Part shown: piece by piece, positions 46,394 through 57,099 of the stretch
Position numbering within the stretch: the stretch's first letter is position 1
How the letters are laid out: the number at the start of each line of letters is the position of its first letter
Source of the DNA: Cryobacterium arcticum
GTDB taxonomy: Bacteria > Actinomycetota > Actinomycetes > Actinomycetales > Microbacteriaceae
Assembly (NCBI RefSeq): GCF_003185895.1
Contig: NZ_QHLY01000012.1
Location: 1,887,844-1,951,843 of the forward strand
Direction: 5' to 3'
DNA length: 64,000 nt
Notes under the pieces: model-generated
What the model was told of the DNA's origin: nothing
The model's database searches: none
What the model saw: the letters and a program-made list of their open reading frames with translations, nothing else
Made by a program: the position numbers and the translations under genes

Positions 46394-47106
46394 TAGGCAC
46401 CTGCCTTCGCGCTTGCTGCGGCTGCTGCTGCAGCTGCGTCGGCACGCAGAAAACGGGCCGGGGCCACGTCTTCGTAGGAGAGGCCACGGCGAGCCGCGAC
46501 TGCACGAGGCTCTTCGAGCTGGTGCAGGGCCTCCACCGTGGCGTGCACGATGTTGATGGTGTTCGACGAACCGAGCGACTTGCTCAGCACGTCGTGGATG
46601 CCGGCGCATTCGAGTACGGCGCGCACCGGGCCACCGGCGATAACGCCGGTACCTGCTGCGGCCGGACGGAGAAGAACGACTCCGGCAGCTGCTTCACCCT
46701 GAACGGGGTGCGGGATGGTGAGGCCGACGCGGGGAACGCGGAAGAAGTTCTTCTTCGCTTCCTCGACGCCCTTGCTGATTGCGGTCGGGACCTCGCGGGC
46801 CTTACCGTAACCAACGCCTACCAGGCCGTTACCGTCTCCGACGACGACCAGAGCGGTGAAGCTGAAGCGACGACCACCCTTGACCACCTTGGAAACGCGG
46901 TTGATCGTGACGACGCGCTCGAGGAACTGGCTCTTCTCGGCGTCACGGCTTCCGCGCTCACGGTTCGGGCTGCGCTCGCGGCCACCACGGCGAGCCTCAC
47001 GAGGCTCGTTCTGCGGCGGCGTGGTCGAAGCTGCGGTTTCCACCGGAACTTCAGTGACGACGTCAGCTTCCTTCGCTGCTGCGGTGCTACTGGATTCAGT
47101 GCTCAC
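46393..47106 (-). CDS. rpsE: 30S ribosomal protein S5 (uS5), extended
   Basis: 237 aa. The core starts near residue 60 ([27 protein letters not shown] region) with the conserved [10 protein letters not shown] and [13 protein letters not shown]. The first 58 residues are a Glu/Arg-rich extension, longer than in E. coli, and the C-terminus ends in an Ala run. Accuracy-related protein of the 30S; overlaps rplR (ATGA) and rpmD. Confidence 0.96.
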   Translation of the reverse strand: MSTESSSTAAAKEADVVTEVPVETAASTTPPQNEPREARRGGRERSPNRERGSRDAEKSQFLERVVTINRVSKVVKGGRRFSFTALVVVGDGNGLVGVGYGKAREVPTAISKGVEEAKKNFFRVPRVGLTIPHPVQGEAAAGVVLLRPAAAGTGVIAGGPVRAVLECAGIHDVLSKSLGSSNTINIVHATVEALHQLEEPRAVAARRGLSYEDVAPARFLRADAAAAAAAASAKAGA

Positions 47107-47474
47107 AGGTCCAACCCTCCCTTTCGGGCTCCTTCGGCGATGGCTGCGACGCGTCCTGCGTACTTGCTGCCACCACGGTCAAATACGACGGCTTCGATAC
47201 CGGCGGCTTTGGCGCGCTCGGCGACGAGCTCGCCGACCTTGTGCGCCTTGGCGGTCTTGTCACCATCGAAGGTGCGCAGACCGGTTTCGAGAGTCGACGC
47301 CGACGCGAGGGTGAAACCCTTGCTGTCGTCAACGACCTGCACGAATACGTGGCGAGCCGAACGGGTGACGACGAGACGCGGACGAAGCGCGGTCCCCTCG
47401 ATCTTCTTGCGAAGACGTGCGTGCCTGCGTCCGCGGGCAGCCGACTTGCTTTTTCCTCTAGTTCCGAGACCCAT
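47103..47474 (-). CDS. rplR: 50S ribosomal protein L18 (uL18)
   Basis: 123 aa 5S rRNA-binding protein. Basic N-terminus ([12 protein letters not shown]), then [18 protein letters not shown] and the C-terminal [14 protein letters not shown]. Two bp after rplF. Confidence 0.97.
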   Translation of the reverse strand: MGLGTRGKSKSAARGRRHARLRKKIEGTALRPRLVVTRSARHVFVQVVDDSKGFTLASASTLETGLRTFDGDKTAKAHKVGELVAERAKAAGIEAVVFDRGGSKYAGRVAAIAEGARKGGLDL

Positions 47475-47476
47475 GG

Positions 47477-48013
47477 TTACTTACCACTCTTTCCGGCCTT
47501 GCGGCGAACAATCTCGCCGGCGTAACGCACACCCTTGCCCTTGTAAGGCTCAGGCTTGCGAATCTTACGGATGTTTGCGGCAACCTCGCCGACAGCCTGC
47601 TTGTCGATACCGCTGACCGTGAGCTTGTTAACGCCCTCGACGGTCAGGGAGATACCAACGGGCGGCTCGATGAGGACCGGGTGCGAGAAGCCGAGGGCGA
47701 ACTCAACAGAGGTGCCCTTCTGCGCGACGCGGTAACCGGTACCGACGATCTCGAGTCCCTTGGTGTAACCCACGGTGACGCCGATGATCTGGTTGGCGAT
47801 CAGGGTACGGGTCAGTCCGTGCAGCGAACGCGAAGCGCGCTCGTCGTCGGGACGGGTGACCAGAACCTGGCCATCGGTGACCTGGACCTCGATGGGGTTG
47901 GCGACGGTGAGCGCGAGCTCGCCCTTCGGACCCTTGACGCTAACGGCCTGGCCGTTAGCTTCGACCGTGACACCCGCGGGGATCTCGATCGGAAGTCTTC
48001 CAATACGTGACAT
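47477..48013 (-). CDS. rplF: 50S ribosomal protein L6 (uL6)
   Basis: 178 aa. Two L6 repeats; starts [15 protein letters not shown] and ends with the conserved [11 protein letters not shown]. Binds near the sarcin-ricin loop. Follows rpsH by 6 bp. Confidence 0.98.
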   Translation of the reverse strand: MSRIGRLPIEIPAGVTVEANGQAVSVKGPKGELALTVANPIEVQVTDGQVLVTRPDDERASRSLHGLTRTLIANQIIGVTVGYTKGLEIVGTGYRVAQKGTSVEFALGFSHPVLIEPPVGISLTVEGVNKLTVSGIDKQAVGEVAANIRKIRKPEPYKGKGVRYAGEIVRRKAGKSGK

Positions 48014-48019
48014 TGTCGG

Positions 48020-48418
48020 CTACCACACGTAGGCGAGAACTTCTCCGCCTACGCCCTTCTTCTCGGCCTGGCGGTCGGTGAGCAGACCGCTGGAGGTGGA
48101 CAGGATGGCAACGCCGAGGCCGCCGAGAACCGTGGGGATCTCAGTCGACTTTGCGTACACGCGCAGGCCGGGCTTGGAAACCCGCTTGATGCCGACGATG
48201 GAACGCTCGCGGTTGGGGCCGAACTTGAGGTTCAGCGTGAGGGTCTTTCCGACCTCTGCATCCTTGACATCCCAGGCAGAGATGTAACCCTGAGCCTTGA
48301 GGATGTCTGCGATGTGCGCCTTGAGCTTGCTGTGCGGCATCGACACTGTGTCGTGGTACGCCGAGTTAGCGTTGCGCAGTCTGGTCAGCATATCTGCGAC
48401 CGGATCTGTCATTGTCAT
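48020..48418 (-). CDS. rpsH: 30S ribosomal protein S8 (uS8)
   Basis: 132 aa. Binds 16S helix 21; in enteric bacteria also the spc repressor. [14 protein letters not shown] at the N-terminus and [26 protein letters not shown] at the end are diagnostic, though split over lines of the frame. ATG 48418 has AAAGG 9 nt upstream; ATG 48412 is an alternative. Preceded by a 106-bp gap where rpsN/rpsZ is often found. Confidence 0.96.
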   Translation of the reverse strand: MTMTDPVADMLTRLRNANSAYHDTVSMPHSKLKAHIADILKAQGYISAWDVKDAEVGKTLTLNLKFGPNRERSIVGIKRVSKPGLRVYAKSTEIPTVLGGLGVAILSTSSGLLTDRQAEKKGVGGEVLAYVW

Positions 48419-48483
48419 TTTGTGGTGCCTTTCTCGCCTGGTTTCGTTCACCCGTTACACGGATGACGACCTGTGGTGGTGGA

Positions 48484-48509
48484 GGGGGCCGAACGGATGT
48501 CCGGCCCCC
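48484..48509. promoter_or_regulatory. Hairpin between rplE and rpsH
   Basis: GGGGGCCG and CGGCCCCC form an 8-bp stem with a 10-nt loop, in the spacer that replaces the S14 gene. It could be a processing site or an attenuator inside the spc operon. No T run follows. Confidence 0.5.
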
Positions 48510-48524
48510 GAGGGTAAAGCTAGT

Positions 48525-49112
48525 TTAGGAGTTCTCAGCCGTCTTGAACGGGAAGCCCAGCGCCTTGAGCAGCGCGCGGCCCTCGTCGTTGTTCTTGGCA
48601 GTAGTCACAACAGTGATGTCCATGCCGCGAAGACGGTCGATGCGGTCCTGGTCGATCTCGTGGAACATAACCTGCTCCGTGAGACCGAACGTGTAGTTGC
48701 CGGCGCCGTCGAACTGCTTGTCCGAGAGACCGCGGAAGTCGCGGATACGGGGCAGTGCGAGGCTGAGCAGCCGGTCGAGGAACTCCCACATGCGGTCGCC
48801 ACGAAGTGTGACGTGCGTGCCAATGGGCTGTCCTTCACGCAGTTTGAACTGCGCGATGGACTTGCGTGCCTTGGTGACCTGCGGCTTCTGGCCGGTGATC
48901 TTGGTGAGGTCGGCGACGGCGCCATCCATGATCTTGCCGTCGCGTGCTGCCTCGCCGACACCCATGTTGACGATGATCTTCGTCAGGTTGGGTACCTGGT
49001 GAACGTTGGTGAAGCCAAGGTCCGTGGCGAGCTGCTTGGAGATCTCGTCGCGGTACTTCTGCTTCAGACGCGGCAGGACGACGGGCTTTGCGTCGGTTGC
49101 GATGTCAGTCAT
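48525..49112 (-). CDS. rplE: 50S ribosomal protein L5 (uL5)
   Basis: 195 aa. 5S rRNA and central protuberance protein. Recognised by [32 protein letters not shown] stretch, and the C-terminal [12 protein letters not shown]. Overlaps rplX by one base. Confidence 0.98.
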   Translation of the reverse strand: MTDIATDAKPVVLPRLKQKYRDEISKQLATDLGFTNVHQVPNLTKIIVNMGVGEAARDGKIMDGAVADLTKITGQKPQVTKARKSIAQFKLREGQPIGTHVTLRGDRMWEFLDRLLSLALPRIRDFRGLSDKQFDGAGNYTFGLTEQVMFHEIDQDRIDRLRGMDITVVTTAKNNDEGRALLKALGFPFKTAENS

Positions 49113-49471
49113 TAGAGGTCCTTACCTGACTTCTTGGCGTAACGAACGCGGACCGTCTTGGTGACGCCGTCCTTCGTTACCTCTTCGAGGCGGAATCCGA
49201 CCTTGGTCGGCTTCTTGGTCTCCGGGTCGACGAGCGCGACGTTGGAAGCGTGAATCGATGCTTCCACGGTCTCGATGCCGCCGGTCTTGGAGCCGCGCTG
49301 GGTCTGGCCGACACGAACGTGCTTCTTGACGAAGTTGATGCCTTCGACGAGAACACGGTTCTTCTCAACCTGTACCTCGAGCACACGACCCTGCTTGCCA
49401 CGGTCTCCGCCGCGAGCCTGGGTGCGGCCGGTGATGACCTCTACGAGGTCACCCTTCTTGATTCTGGCCAT
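49112..49471 (-). CDS. rplX: 50S ribosomal protein L24 (uL24)
   Basis: 119 aa. Starts with the KOW motif ([21 protein letters not shown]) and has NFVKKHVR. Assembly initiator of the 50S subunit. Three bp after rplN. Confidence 0.97.
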   Translation of the reverse strand: MARIKKGDLVEVITGRTQARGGDRGKQGRVLEVQVEKNRVLVEGINFVKKHVRVGQTQRGSKTGGIETVEASIHASNVALVDPETKKPTKVGFRLEEVTKDGVTKTVRVRYAKKSGKDL

Positions 49472-49474
49472 GAT

Positions 49475-49843
49475 TTAGATAACCTCCGGTGCCAGCGAGA
49501 TGATCTTCATGAACTTCTTGTCGCGGAGTTCGCGACCGACCGGTCCGAAGATACGGGTACCACGGGGGTCACCGTCAGCCTTCAAGATCACTGCGGCGTT
49601 CTCATCGAACTTGATGTACGAACCGTCTGGACGACGGGTCTGCTTTTTGACGCGAACGATGACGGCTTTGACGACGTCACCCTTCTTGACGTTGCCGCCC
49701 GGGATGGCGTCCTTGACGGTGGCGACGATAACGTCACCCAGTCCGGCGTAACGACGGCCGGAGCCACCGAGAACACGGATCGTCAACAGGACCTTGGCAC
49801 CGGTGTTGTCGGCAACTTTGAGTCGTGATTCTTGCTGAAGCAC
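49475..49843 (-). CDS. rplN: 50S ribosomal protein L14 (uL14)
   Basis: 122 aa, highly conserved: [17 protein letters not shown] at the start, [11 protein letters not shown] and [11 protein letters not shown] later. Forms an intersubunit bridge. First gene of the spc operon, 35 bp after rpsQ. Confidence 0.98.
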   Translation of the reverse strand: MLQQESRLKVADNTGAKVLLTIRVLGGSGRRYAGLGDVIVATVKDAIPGGNVKKGDVVKAVIVRVKKQTRRPDGSYIKFDENAAVILKADGDPRGTRIFGPVGRELRDKKFMKIISLAPEVI

Positions 49844-49878
49844 TTTCTAACTCCTTCTATCAAGTAAGCGCGAGGCGC

Positions 49879-50172
49879 TTACTTGGCCTTCTCGAGAACC
49901 TCGACCAGGCGGAAGCGCTTGGTGGCGCTCAGCGGTCGAGTTTCACTGATCAGGACCAGGTCGCCGACACCGGCGGTGTTCTCCGCGTCGTGAACCTTCA
50001 GCTTGGACGTACGGCGGATGACCTTGCCGTACAGGGGGTGCTTCACGCGGTCTTCGACCTCGACAACGATGGTCTTATCCATCTTGTCGCTGGTCACGTA
50101 ACCACGCAGCGTCTTGCGGTAGCCGCGCACGAGAGCCTCGGCGGGGACGACCGTTTCGTCAGTCTTCGCCAT
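49879..50172 (-). CDS. rpsQ: 30S ribosomal protein S17 (uS17)
   Basis: 97 aa OB-fold 16S-binding protein. [19 protein letters not shown] and the stretch [11 protein letters not shown] identify it; the C-terminus ([18 protein letters not shown]) is complete. Last gene of the S10 operon, 2 bp after rpmC. Confidence 0.97.
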   Translation of the reverse strand: MAKTDETVVPAEALVRGYRKTLRGYVTSDKMDKTIVVEVEDRVKHPLYGKVIRRTSKLKVHDAENTAGVGDLVLISETRPLSATKRFRLVEVLEKAK

Positions 50173-50174
50173 GA

Positions 50175-50512
50175 TTAGGCCTCCTTCGTCTCGACGGCGT
50201 CAGCCTCGGGAGCATCCGTGGATGCGTCCTTGGCCTTGGCCTTCTTGGTCGTCTTCTTCTCAGCCTTGGCCGGAGCCTCGACTGCGACGGGCGTGGCACG
50301 AATGCCCAGCTCGCGCTCACGGAGAACCGTGTAGATGCGTGCAATGTCCCGCTTGACCGCGCGAAGGCGGCCGTGGCTTTCGAGCTGACCGGTGGCCGAC
50401 TGGAAGCGCAGGTTGAACAGCTCTTCCTTGGCCTTCTTCAGCTCGTCGAACAGTCGTTCATTTTCAAAGGTATCGAGCTCGACTGAGGCGAGCTCCTTGG
50501 ATCCGATCGCCA

Positions 50513-50513
<1 letters not shown>
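50175..50513 (-). CDS. rpmC: 50S ribosomal protein L29 (uL29) with C-terminal extension
   Basis: 112 aa; typical L29 is 60-75. Residues 1-75 are the helical L29 ([24 protein letters not shown], split here by family pattern) with [14 protein letters not shown]. Residues 76-112 are a charged tail, first Lys/Ala-rich ([13 protein letters not shown]) then acidic. Located at the peptide exit tunnel, so the tail may project near the docking platform. Overlaps rplP by one base. Confidence 0.95.
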
Positions 50514-50931
<418 letters not shown>

Positions 50932-50932
<1 letters not shown>

Positions 50933-51696
50933 TATTTAGCCTCAACTCCTGCTGCAACCGGAGCCGCGCCCTCTGCGCGAGGCGCACGGCGGGGACGGTC
51001 GTCACGACGCTCGGGGCGGGACGACTTAGCGTTGGCCTGCTCGCGAGCGAGTTCCTTGTTGGTGATGTCGCCCTTGTAGATCCAGACCTTCACGCCGATG
51101 CGGCCGAAGGTGGTCTTGGCTTCGTAGAAGCCGTAGTCGATGTTCGCGCGCAGGGTGTGCAGCGGCACACGGCCTTCGCGGTAGAACTCCGAACGGCTCA
51201 TCTCAGCGCCACCCAGACGACCGGACACCTGGATGCGAACACCCTTGGCGCCGGCGCGCTGGGCGCCCTGCAGGCCCTTACGCATCGCGCGGCGGAAAGC
51301 CACACGAGCGGAGAGCTGCTCTGCGATGCCCTGCGCGACAAGCTGTGCATCCTGCTCGGGGTTCTTGACCTCGAGGATGTTCAGCTGGATCTGCTTGGCG
51401 GTGAGCTTTTCAAGGTCGGACCGGATGCGCTCTGCTTCCGCGCCGCGACGACCGATCACGATGCCCGGACGGGCGGTGTGAATGTCGACACGGACACGAT
51501 CGCGGGTGCGCTCGATCTCGATGCGGGAAACGCCGGCGCGGTCGAGGCTGGTGCTCAACAGGCGGCGGATCTTGACGTCTTCAGCGACGAAGTCGCTGTA
51601 ACGCTGGCCCGGCTTCGTGCTGTCAGAGAACCAACGCGACACGTGGTCGGTCGTGATTCCCAGACGGAAGCCATACGGGTTTACTTTCTGACCCAT
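50932..51696 (-). CDS. rpsC: 30S ribosomal protein S3 (uS3)
   Basis: 254 aa. KH domain motif [13 protein letters not shown] and C-terminal [12 protein letters not shown] are present; starts [14 protein letters not shown] basic then Ala-rich tail of about 35 residues ([14 protein letters not shown]) extends the C-terminus. mRNA entry-channel protein. Confidence 0.97.
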
Positions 51697-52061
51697 TACT
51701 TCGTACCCTCCTCAGGAGTGGCGAGCACAACAGTGATGTGGCTCGTACGCTTCTTGATCTGGAATGCGCGACCCTGTGCGCGGGCCTGGAAACGCTTGAG
51801 CGTCGTGCCCTCGTCAACGAAGGCCTGGGAAACGAACAGGTCCTGTTCGTCCAGGAACTCGTTCGCGGCATCTGCCTTGACCCGTGCGTTGGCGATGGCC
51901 GAGGCCACCAGCTTGTACACGGGGTCGGATGCGCCCTGGGGCGCGAACTTCAGAATGCCCAGCGCTTCATGCGCCTGCTTGCCACGAATCAGGTTGACAA
52001 CGCGACGGGCCTTCTGGGCGGTAACGCGGATGTGACGCACGCGTGCGATCGACTCCACCAT
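51696..52061 (-). CDS. rplV: 50S ribosomal protein L22 (uL22)
   Basis: 121 aa. [22 protein letters not shown] at the N-terminus and the tunnel-lining hairpin [22 protein letters not shown] at the C-terminus identify it (given here only as landmarks). Overlaps rpsC by one base. Confidence 0.97.
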   Translation of the reverse strand: MVESIARVRHIRVTAQKARRVVNLIRGKQAHEALGILKFAPQGASDPVYKLVASAIANARVKADAANEFLDEQDLFVSQAFVDEGTTLKRFQARAQGRAFQIKKRTSHITVVLATPEEGTK

Positions 52062-52084
52062 TTCTCCTCCTTCACGTCACCGCG

Positions 52085-52366
52085 TTAGCGGCGACGACCC
52101 TTCTTGTCATCCTTCACGTGACCACGGAAGGTGCGGGTGGGAGCAAACTCGCCGAGTTTGTGCCCAACCATGCTCTCGGTGACGAACACCGGGATGTGCT
52201 TGCGACCGTCGTGAACCGCGATGGTGTGCCCGAGCATGTCGGGGATGATCATCGAGCGGCGCGACCAGGTCTTGATTACGTTCTTGCTTGAGGCTTCGTT
52301 TGCCTTGACTACCTTGCGAAGCAGGTGGTCATCAACGAACGGGCCCTTCTTGAGACTGCGAGGCAT
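52085..52366 (-). CDS. rpsS: 30S ribosomal protein S19 (uS19)
   Basis: 93 aa. [16 protein letters not shown] at the start and [15 protein letters not shown] near the end. Head protein. 9 bp after rplB. Confidence 0.98.
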   Translation of the reverse strand: MPRSLKKGPFVDDHLLRKVVKANEASSKNVIKTWSRRSMIIPDMLGHTIAVHDGRKHIPVFVTESMVGHKLGEFAPTRTFRGHVKDDKKGRRR

Positions 52367-52375
52367 CGTCTACTC

Positions 52376-53215
52376 CTACTTACGCTTCTTGCCGACGGTA
52401 CGGCGACGAACAATGAGCTTGTCGCTTTCCTTGTTCGGGTGCCGGGTGCGGCCTTCCTTCTGGCCCCAGGGGCTGACGGGGTGACGTCCACCGGACGTCT
52501 TACCCTCACCACCACCGTGCGGGTGGTCGACCGGGTTCATGGCAACACCACGAACGGTCGGGCGAACGCCTTTCCAGCGCATACGGCCGGCCTTGCCCCA
52601 GTTGATGTTCGACTGCTCGGCGTTGCCGACCTCGCCGATCGTGGCGCGGCAGCGGGCGTCGACGTTACGGATTTCTCCGGACGGCAGGCGCAGCTGGGCG
52701 TAGATGCCATCCTTCGCGACCAAGCGAACCGACACTCCGGCGGAGCGGGCCAGCTTGGCGCCACCACCCGGACGGATCTCGATGGCGTGAATGATGGTAC
52801 CGGTGGGGATGTTCTTCAGCGGCAGGTTGTTACCGGGCTTGATGTCAGCGCCGGCGCCCGACTCGACGATGTCGCCCTGGTTCAGCTTGTTCGGCGCAAT
52901 GATGTAGCGCTTGGAGCCGTCCAGGAAGTGCAGCAGCGCGATGCGCGCCGTGCGGTTCGGGTCGTACTCAATGTGAGCGACCTTGGCGTTGACACCGTCT
53001 TTGTCGTTACGACGGAAGTCGATCACGCGGTACTGGCGCTTGTGGCCACCACCGATGTGACGCGTCGTGATGCGACCCTGGTTGTTACGACCACCGGTCT
53101 TGGACAGCGGACGAAGCAGCGACTTCTCGGGCGTCGAACGGGTGATCTCTGCGAAGTCCGCAACAGAAGAACCGCGACGACCGGGGGTCGTGGGCTTGTA
53201 CTTACGAATAGCCAT
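52376..53215 (-). CDS. rplB: 50S ribosomal protein L2 (uL2)
   Basis: 279 aa. Starts [15 protein letters not shown]; the functionally essential His lies in [17 protein letters not shown] near the C-terminus. Needed for subunit association and peptidyl transfer. 25 bp after rplW. Confidence 0.98.
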   Translation of the reverse strand: MAIRKYKPTTPGRRGSSVADFAEITRSTPEKSLLRPLSKTGGRNNQGRITTRHIGGGHKRQYRVIDFRRNDKDGVNAKVAHIEYDPNRTARIALLHFLDGSKRYIIAPNKLNQGDIVESGAGADIKPGNNLPLKNIPTGTIIHAIEIRPGGGAKLARSAGVSVRLVAKDGIYAQLRLPSGEIRNVDARCRATIGEVGNAEQSNINWGKAGRMRWKGVRPTVRGVAMNPVDHPHGGGEGKTSGGRHPVSPWGQKEGRTRHPNKESDKLIVRRRTVGKKRK

Positions 53216-53240
53216 TTCTTATTCCTCTAGTCCTGGCCGC

Positions 53241-53543
53241 TTAGCCGACGGCCGTGAAGATGTCGATGGAACCGGACTTGAGCGTGACGATCGCACGCTT
53301 GGTGTCCTTGCGCTTGCCCATGCCGAACTTCGTACGGCGAGTCTTGCCGATGCGGTTCATGGTGTTGATCGACGCAACCTCAACCTTGAAGATCTTCTCG
53401 ATCGCCAGCTTGATTTCGGTCTTGTTCGAGCGCGGGTCCACGATGAAGGTGTACTTGCCTTCGTCGATCAGGCCGTAGCTCTTTTCAGAGACGACCGGAG
53501 CGATGATGACGTCGCGGGGGTCCTTTTGAGTGGGGGTAGCCAT
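53241..53543 (-). CDS. rplW: 50S ribosomal protein L23 (uL23)
   Basis: 100 aa. [20 protein letters not shown] and [10 protein letters not shown] are typical. Docking site for trigger factor and SRP at the exit tunnel. Overlaps rplD by one base. Confidence 0.97.
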   Translation of the reverse strand: MATPTQKDPRDVIIAPVVSEKSYGLIDEGKYTFIVDPRSNKTEIKLAIEKIFKVEVASINTMNRIGKTRRTKFGMGKRKDTKRAIVTLKSGSIDIFTAVG

Positions 53544-54193
53544 TATGCGGACACCTCTTCCTTCTTGGTCTTGTGCGCCACGAACGCGTCAAACGCGCCC
53601 TTGGTGAAGACGATGTCGTCAGAGACGAGAACGTCGTAGGCATTCAGCTGGTCCCAGGACAGCACGTGCACCGTCGGGAGGTTGCGGATGCTGCGGAGGG
53701 TCAGCTCGTCGGTGCGCTCGAGAACGACCAGCACGTGCTTGCTGCTGGCGATCTGGGTGAGCAGCGTGATGGCGCCCTTGGTGCTGGGCGTCTCGTCCGA
53801 GAACAGCGCGGTCACCACGTGGAGGCGGTCGCCACGGGCGCGGTCAGAGAGTGAACCCTTGAGCGCGGCGGCAATCATCTTCTTCGGGGTGCGCTGGTCG
53901 TAGCTGCGCGGGGTCGGTCCGTGGACGATGCCACCACCGGTCATCTGAGGGGCGCGGATCGAGCCCTGACGAGCGCGACCGGTTCCCTTCTGCTTGAACG
54001 GCTTGCGACCGGCACCGGAAACTTCTCCGCGGCCCTTCACCTTGTGCGTTCCCTGGCGTGCGGCAGCGAGCTGCGCGACAACAACCTGGTGAATCAGGGG
54101 AATGTTGGTCTGGACGTCGAAGATTTCGGCGGGCAGCTCAACGGAGCCGGCCTTCTTGCCGTTGGCGTCGATGAGGTCGAGTGCGGTAGCCAT
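53543..54193 (-). CDS. rplD: 50S ribosomal protein L4 (uL4)
   Basis: 216 aa. The tunnel loop segment [19 protein letters not shown] is conserved, and the C-terminal part has [13 protein letters not shown]. In E. coli L4 represses the S10 operon; whether this holds here is unknown. 5 bp after rplC. Confidence 0.97.
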   Translation of the reverse strand: MATALDLIDANGKKAGSVELPAEIFDVQTNIPLIHQVVVAQLAAARQGTHKVKGRGEVSGAGRKPFKQKGTGRARQGSIRAPQMTGGGIVHGPTPRSYDQRTPKKMIAAALKGSLSDRARGDRLHVVTALFSDETPSTKGAITLLTQIASSKHVLVVLERTDELTLRSIRNLPTVHVLSWDQLNAYDVLVSDDIVFTKGAFDAFVAHKTKKEEVSA

Positions 54194-54198
54194 AAGAA

Positions 54199-54858
54199 CT
54201 ACGCTCCCTTCACTGCGGTGCGAACGAATACGAGGCGGCCCTTGGCGCCGGGAACGGCACCCTTGACCAGGATCAGGCCCTTTTCGGCGTCAATCGCGTG
54301 AACCTTGAGGTTCAGCACGGTCACGCGCTCGCCACCCATACGACCGGCCATGCGCATGCCCTTGAAGACACGGCTGGGGGTCGAGGAGGCACCGATGGAA
54401 CCGGGCTTGCGGTGGTTACGGTGCGAACCGTGGGAAGACGACACACCCTTGAAGTTGTGACGCTTCATAACACCGGCGAAGCCCTTGCCCTTGGAAGTGC
54501 CCATGACGTCGACCTTGGTGCCGGCGACGAACACACCGTCAACGGTGAGCTCCTGGCCCAGGGTGTAGTCAGCGGCATCCGCGGTGCGGAGCTCGGTAAC
54601 GTGACGACGCGGCGTGACGCCGGCCTTCTCGAAGTGTCCTGCGGACGGCTTGTTCACCTTGCGGGGGTCGATGGCGCCAGAGGCAATCTGGACGCCGGCG
54701 TAGCCGTCGATGTCCTTCGTGCGGATCTGGGTCACAACGTTCGGCGAGATCTCGATGACGGTGACGGGAACGAGCTTGTTGTTCTCGTCCCATACCTGCG
54801 TCATGCCGAGCTTCTTGCCGAGGAGGCCCTTGGTGGTCTTGGTATCTGCGTACGACAT
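54199..54858 (-). CDS. rplC: 50S ribosomal protein L3 (uL3)
   Basis: 219 aa. [13 protein letters not shown] at the N-terminus, the central extension [20 protein letters not shown] reaching toward the peptidyl-transferase centre. 8 bp after rpsJ. A gene start at 54858 with the conserved order is unambiguous. Confidence 0.97.
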   Translation of the reverse strand: MSYADTKTTKGLLGKKLGMTQVWDENNKLVPVTVIEISPNVVTQIRTKDIDGYAGVQIASGAIDPRKVNKPSAGHFEKAGVTPRRHVTELRTADAADYTLGQELTVDGVFVAGTKVDVMGTSKGKGFAGVMKRHNFKGVSSSHGSHRNHRKPGSIGASSTPSRVFKGMRMAGRMGGERVTVLNLKVHAIDAEKGLILVKGAVPGAKGRLVFVRTAVKGA

Positions 54859-54866
54859 CGCGGGCC

Positions 54867-55175
54867 CTAGAGCTTGATCTCGATGTTGACGTCTGCCGGG
54901 AGGTCGAGACGCATGAGCGAGTCGACGGCCTTCGGCGTCGGGTCAATGATGTCGATCAGACGCTTGTGGGTGCGCATTTCAAAGTGCTCCCGGCTGTCCT
55001 TGTACTTGTGAGGGGAACGGATGACACACACCACGTTCTTCTCGGTCGGAAGCGGCACGGGGCCGACGACGGTCGCGCCCGCACGGGTCACGGTGTCGAC
55101 GATCTTGCGCGCCGAGATGTCGATGACCTCGTGGTCATACGACTTAAGTCGAATGCGGATCTTCTGTCCCGCCAT
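54867..55175 (-). CDS. rpsJ: 30S ribosomal protein S10 (uS10)
   Basis: 102 aa. [19 protein letters not shown], then [10 protein letters not shown] and [12 protein letters not shown]. Head protein and NusE component of antitermination complexes. First gene of the S10 operon, preceded by a 463-bp non-coding region. Confidence 0.98.
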   Translation of the reverse strand: MAGQKIRIRLKSYDHEVIDISARKIVDTVTRAGATVVGPVPLPTEKNVVCVIRSPHKYKDSREHFEMRTHKRLIDIIDPTPKAVDSLMRLDLPADVNIEIKL

Positions 55176-55487
55176 GTCGAACTCTCTTTCTTGTCAAGGC
55201 TTCTTACATCCCGAGGGCTGCATTGGACGCCGTAGTAGCACTGCTGCTATCGCACCACTGTTCATCTGTCAATTTCGATCCGGCCGGGGATCCGACCTTC
55301 TCGAGCCAACTCCCTCCAGGCCGGGGCCCGACGGATGACATGGTTTTACCCGGGCATCCAGAGAGTTGATTTAAGCTTCGTTCTGCTACCCGCGGCCTAA
55401 CTCCGACCCTCGAGGGGCGAGCTATGCACTGCCTGGCAGTGATTCCGGTCTCGCGTGCAGCGCGAACCAGAAATGTTGAACTAGAAG
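55176..55487 (-). promoter_or_regulatory. S10 operon upstream/leader region
   Basis: No convincing gene here; the open frame 55204-55497 has no recognisable product. If the distal promoter at 55488-55517 is used, the rpsJ leader would be about 300 nt, long enough for a structured autoregulatory element. I could not assign it to a known leader family. Confidence 0.5.
55244..55272 (-). promoter_or_regulatory. Possible proximal promoter of the S10 operon
   Basis: Minus-strand TTGACA (55267-55272), a perfect -35, is followed after 17 bp by TAGCAG (55244-55249), an imperfect -10. The start would lie about 60 nt upstream of rpsJ. Confidence 0.45.
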
Positions 55488-55517
55488 AGTCTGCCACAGG
55501 ATTGGGTCATTGTGCAA
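55488..55517 (-). promoter_or_regulatory. Possible distal promoter of the S10 operon
   Basis: Minus-strand TTGCAC (55512-55517) and CAGACT (55488-55493) with 18-bp spacing. It resembles a housekeeping promoter, but the first -10 base is off consensus. Confidence 0.45.
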
Positions 55518-55591
55518 CCCGGGCGTGTCGCGTTGGGCGTGTCGCCCGGATCCGCGTCATTCCGCGGGACTGGGCCCGCTCCCCCACCCGC

Positions 55592-55630
55592 TGGTCGAGC
55601 TTGTCGACGCCGTGCTGAGCCTGTCGAAGC
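55592..55630. repeat. Dispersed repeat core and related TGCTGAGCCTGTCGAAGCA element
   Basis: GGTCGAGCTTGTCGACGCC (55592-55610) is a copy of the core found at other intergenic sites. It is directly followed by TGCTGAGCCTGTCGAAGCA, a sister motif with the same GAGCnTGTCGA centre. They lie between the S10 promoter region and the sugar transferase stop. Confidence 0.75.
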
Positions 55631-55638
55631 AGACCCGC

Positions 55639-57099
55639 CTAAACAGCCCCATCCGGAGTAACCACAGCTCGCACCGTGCGCCACAGAATCAGGATGTCGG
55701 CGGTGAGTGACCAGTTCTCCACGTAGTACAGGTCGAGGCGGATGCTGTCTTCCCAGCTCAGGTTCGACCGGCCGCTCACCTGCCACAGTCCGCTCATGCC
55801 GGGCTTCATGATGAGGCGACGGTGGGCGGCGTCGTCGTAGAGCGCCACTTCGGCCGCGCGCTGCGGCCGCGGGCCCACCAGGCTCATCTCGCCGAAGAAC
55901 ACGTTGAACAACTGCGGCAGCTCGTCGATGGAGTACTTGCGCAGGATCTTGCCGACCGGGGTGATGCGCGGGTCGTTCGTGACCTTGAACAACGGCTTGT
56001 CGGACGTACCCTGCGCATCCAGCAGGCTCTCCAGCTGGTCGTCGGCGTCCTGCACCATGGAACGGAACTTGTACATACCGAACGTGGCGCCGTGCCGGCC
56101 AATCCGCTCCTGCTTGTAGACGATGTTTCCCGGGCTGGAGCGCTTGACGGCGATGGCTACCCAAATGAGGCCGGGCGACGCCAGCAGAATCAGCAGGGCA
56201 GAGCCGACGATGTCGAAGGTGCGCTTGGTCACGCGCTTGGCGCCTTCGAACGAGGGGTAACTCACGTGGATGAGCGGCAGCCCGGCCACTGGCCGGGAGT
56301 GGATGCGCGGCCCGGCGATATCGGTGAGGGCCGGGGCCACGATCAGCTCGATGTCGCGGGCCTCGAGCTCCCAGCCCACCCGGCGCATGTCCTCCGGGTC
56401 GATGTCGTCTGCACCGGTCAGAATCACGGTGTCGGCGTTCGTGGCATCAACCGCCGCAAGAAGATCGTTGTAATCGCCCGAGATCGGCACGCCGTTGATC
56501 GGCCCCTTGCTTGCGGTGCCTTCGCGGGTCAAGGCACCCACCAGCAAGAAGCCGGTGCCGGGGCTGCGAGCGATCGTTGCCGCGACGTGCGCGGACTTAC
56601 GGCGTTCCCCCATGAGGATGGCGCGGGAGAGGTAGTAGCCGCGCGCCTGGCGTTTGCGCAGCCATTGCCGCCACTGCCACCGGGTGCCGATCAGCAGAAC
56701 CATACCCAGGGGAAGAGCCAGCAGGAAGTACCCGCGAGCCACCTCGATCTTGAACAGGAACGCCACGATCGCGAACAGGCCGAAGAGGCGAATCGTCGCG
56801 TCGGCGACCCGTTTGTACTCCAGGGTTCCGCTGCCGATCACCTTATGGTCCCGGGTGGCGAAGATGTCAAGCATGATCATCCAAGCAACAACGAGAACCA
56901 CGGAAACCACCGTGTAACTCGCACCCACGTTATATGGGGCCGTCAAGGCCACGGTATTGAATCCGAACCAGATCAGCTGAACGCCGAACACAACCAAGAG
57001 GATCACGAGAATGTCGCTGCTGAAGAGCCGGACGGCGAAGGCACGCTGCCATGATCGGCGGCGCAGCACACCTGCGGTGCGGGTGTCCCCAATAGCCAT
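55639..57099 (-). CDS. Polyprenyl-phosphate sugar-1-phosphate transferase (exopolysaccharide initiator)
   Basis: 486 aa. About four N-terminal membrane spans, a soluble Rossmann-like middle (around 165-270), another span (about 295) and the catalytic bacterial sugar transferase domain: KRTFDIVGS, YKQERIGRHG, MYKFRSM, DELPQLFNVFFGEMSLVGPRP and PGMSGLWQVSGR. It should attach the first sugar phosphate to undecaprenyl phosphate. The sugar is unknown (Glc or Gal types are common). GGGGAG precedes the ATG. Confidence 0.94.
   Translation of the reverse strand: MAIGDTRTAGVLRRRSWQRAFAVRLFSSDILVILLVVFGVQLIWFGFNTVALTAPYNVGASYTVVSVVLVVAWMIMLDIFATRDHKVIGSGTLEYKRVADATIRLFGLFAIVAFLFKIEVARGYFLLALPLGMVLLIGTRWQWRQWLRKRQARGYYLSRAILMGERRKSAHVAATIARSPGTGFLLVGALTREGTASKGPINGVPISGDYNDLLAAVDATNADTVILTGADDIDPEDMRRVGWELEARDIELIVAPALTDIAGPRIHSRPVAGLPLIHVSYPSFEGAKRVTKRTFDIVGSALLILLASPGLIWVAIAVKRSSPGNIVYKQERIGRHGATFGMYKFRSMVQDADDQLESLLDAQGTSDKPLFKVTNDPRITPVGKILRKYSIDELPQLFNVFFGEMSLVGPRPQRAAEVALYDDAAHRRLIMKPGMSGLWQVSGRSNLSWEDSIRLDLYYVENWSLTADILILWRTVRAVVTPDGAV

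Noticed and set aside
55204..55497. 97-codon frame upstream of rpsJ
   Set aside because: Ser/Arg-rich composition without recognisable motif or ribosome site; better explained as leader and promoter DNA.
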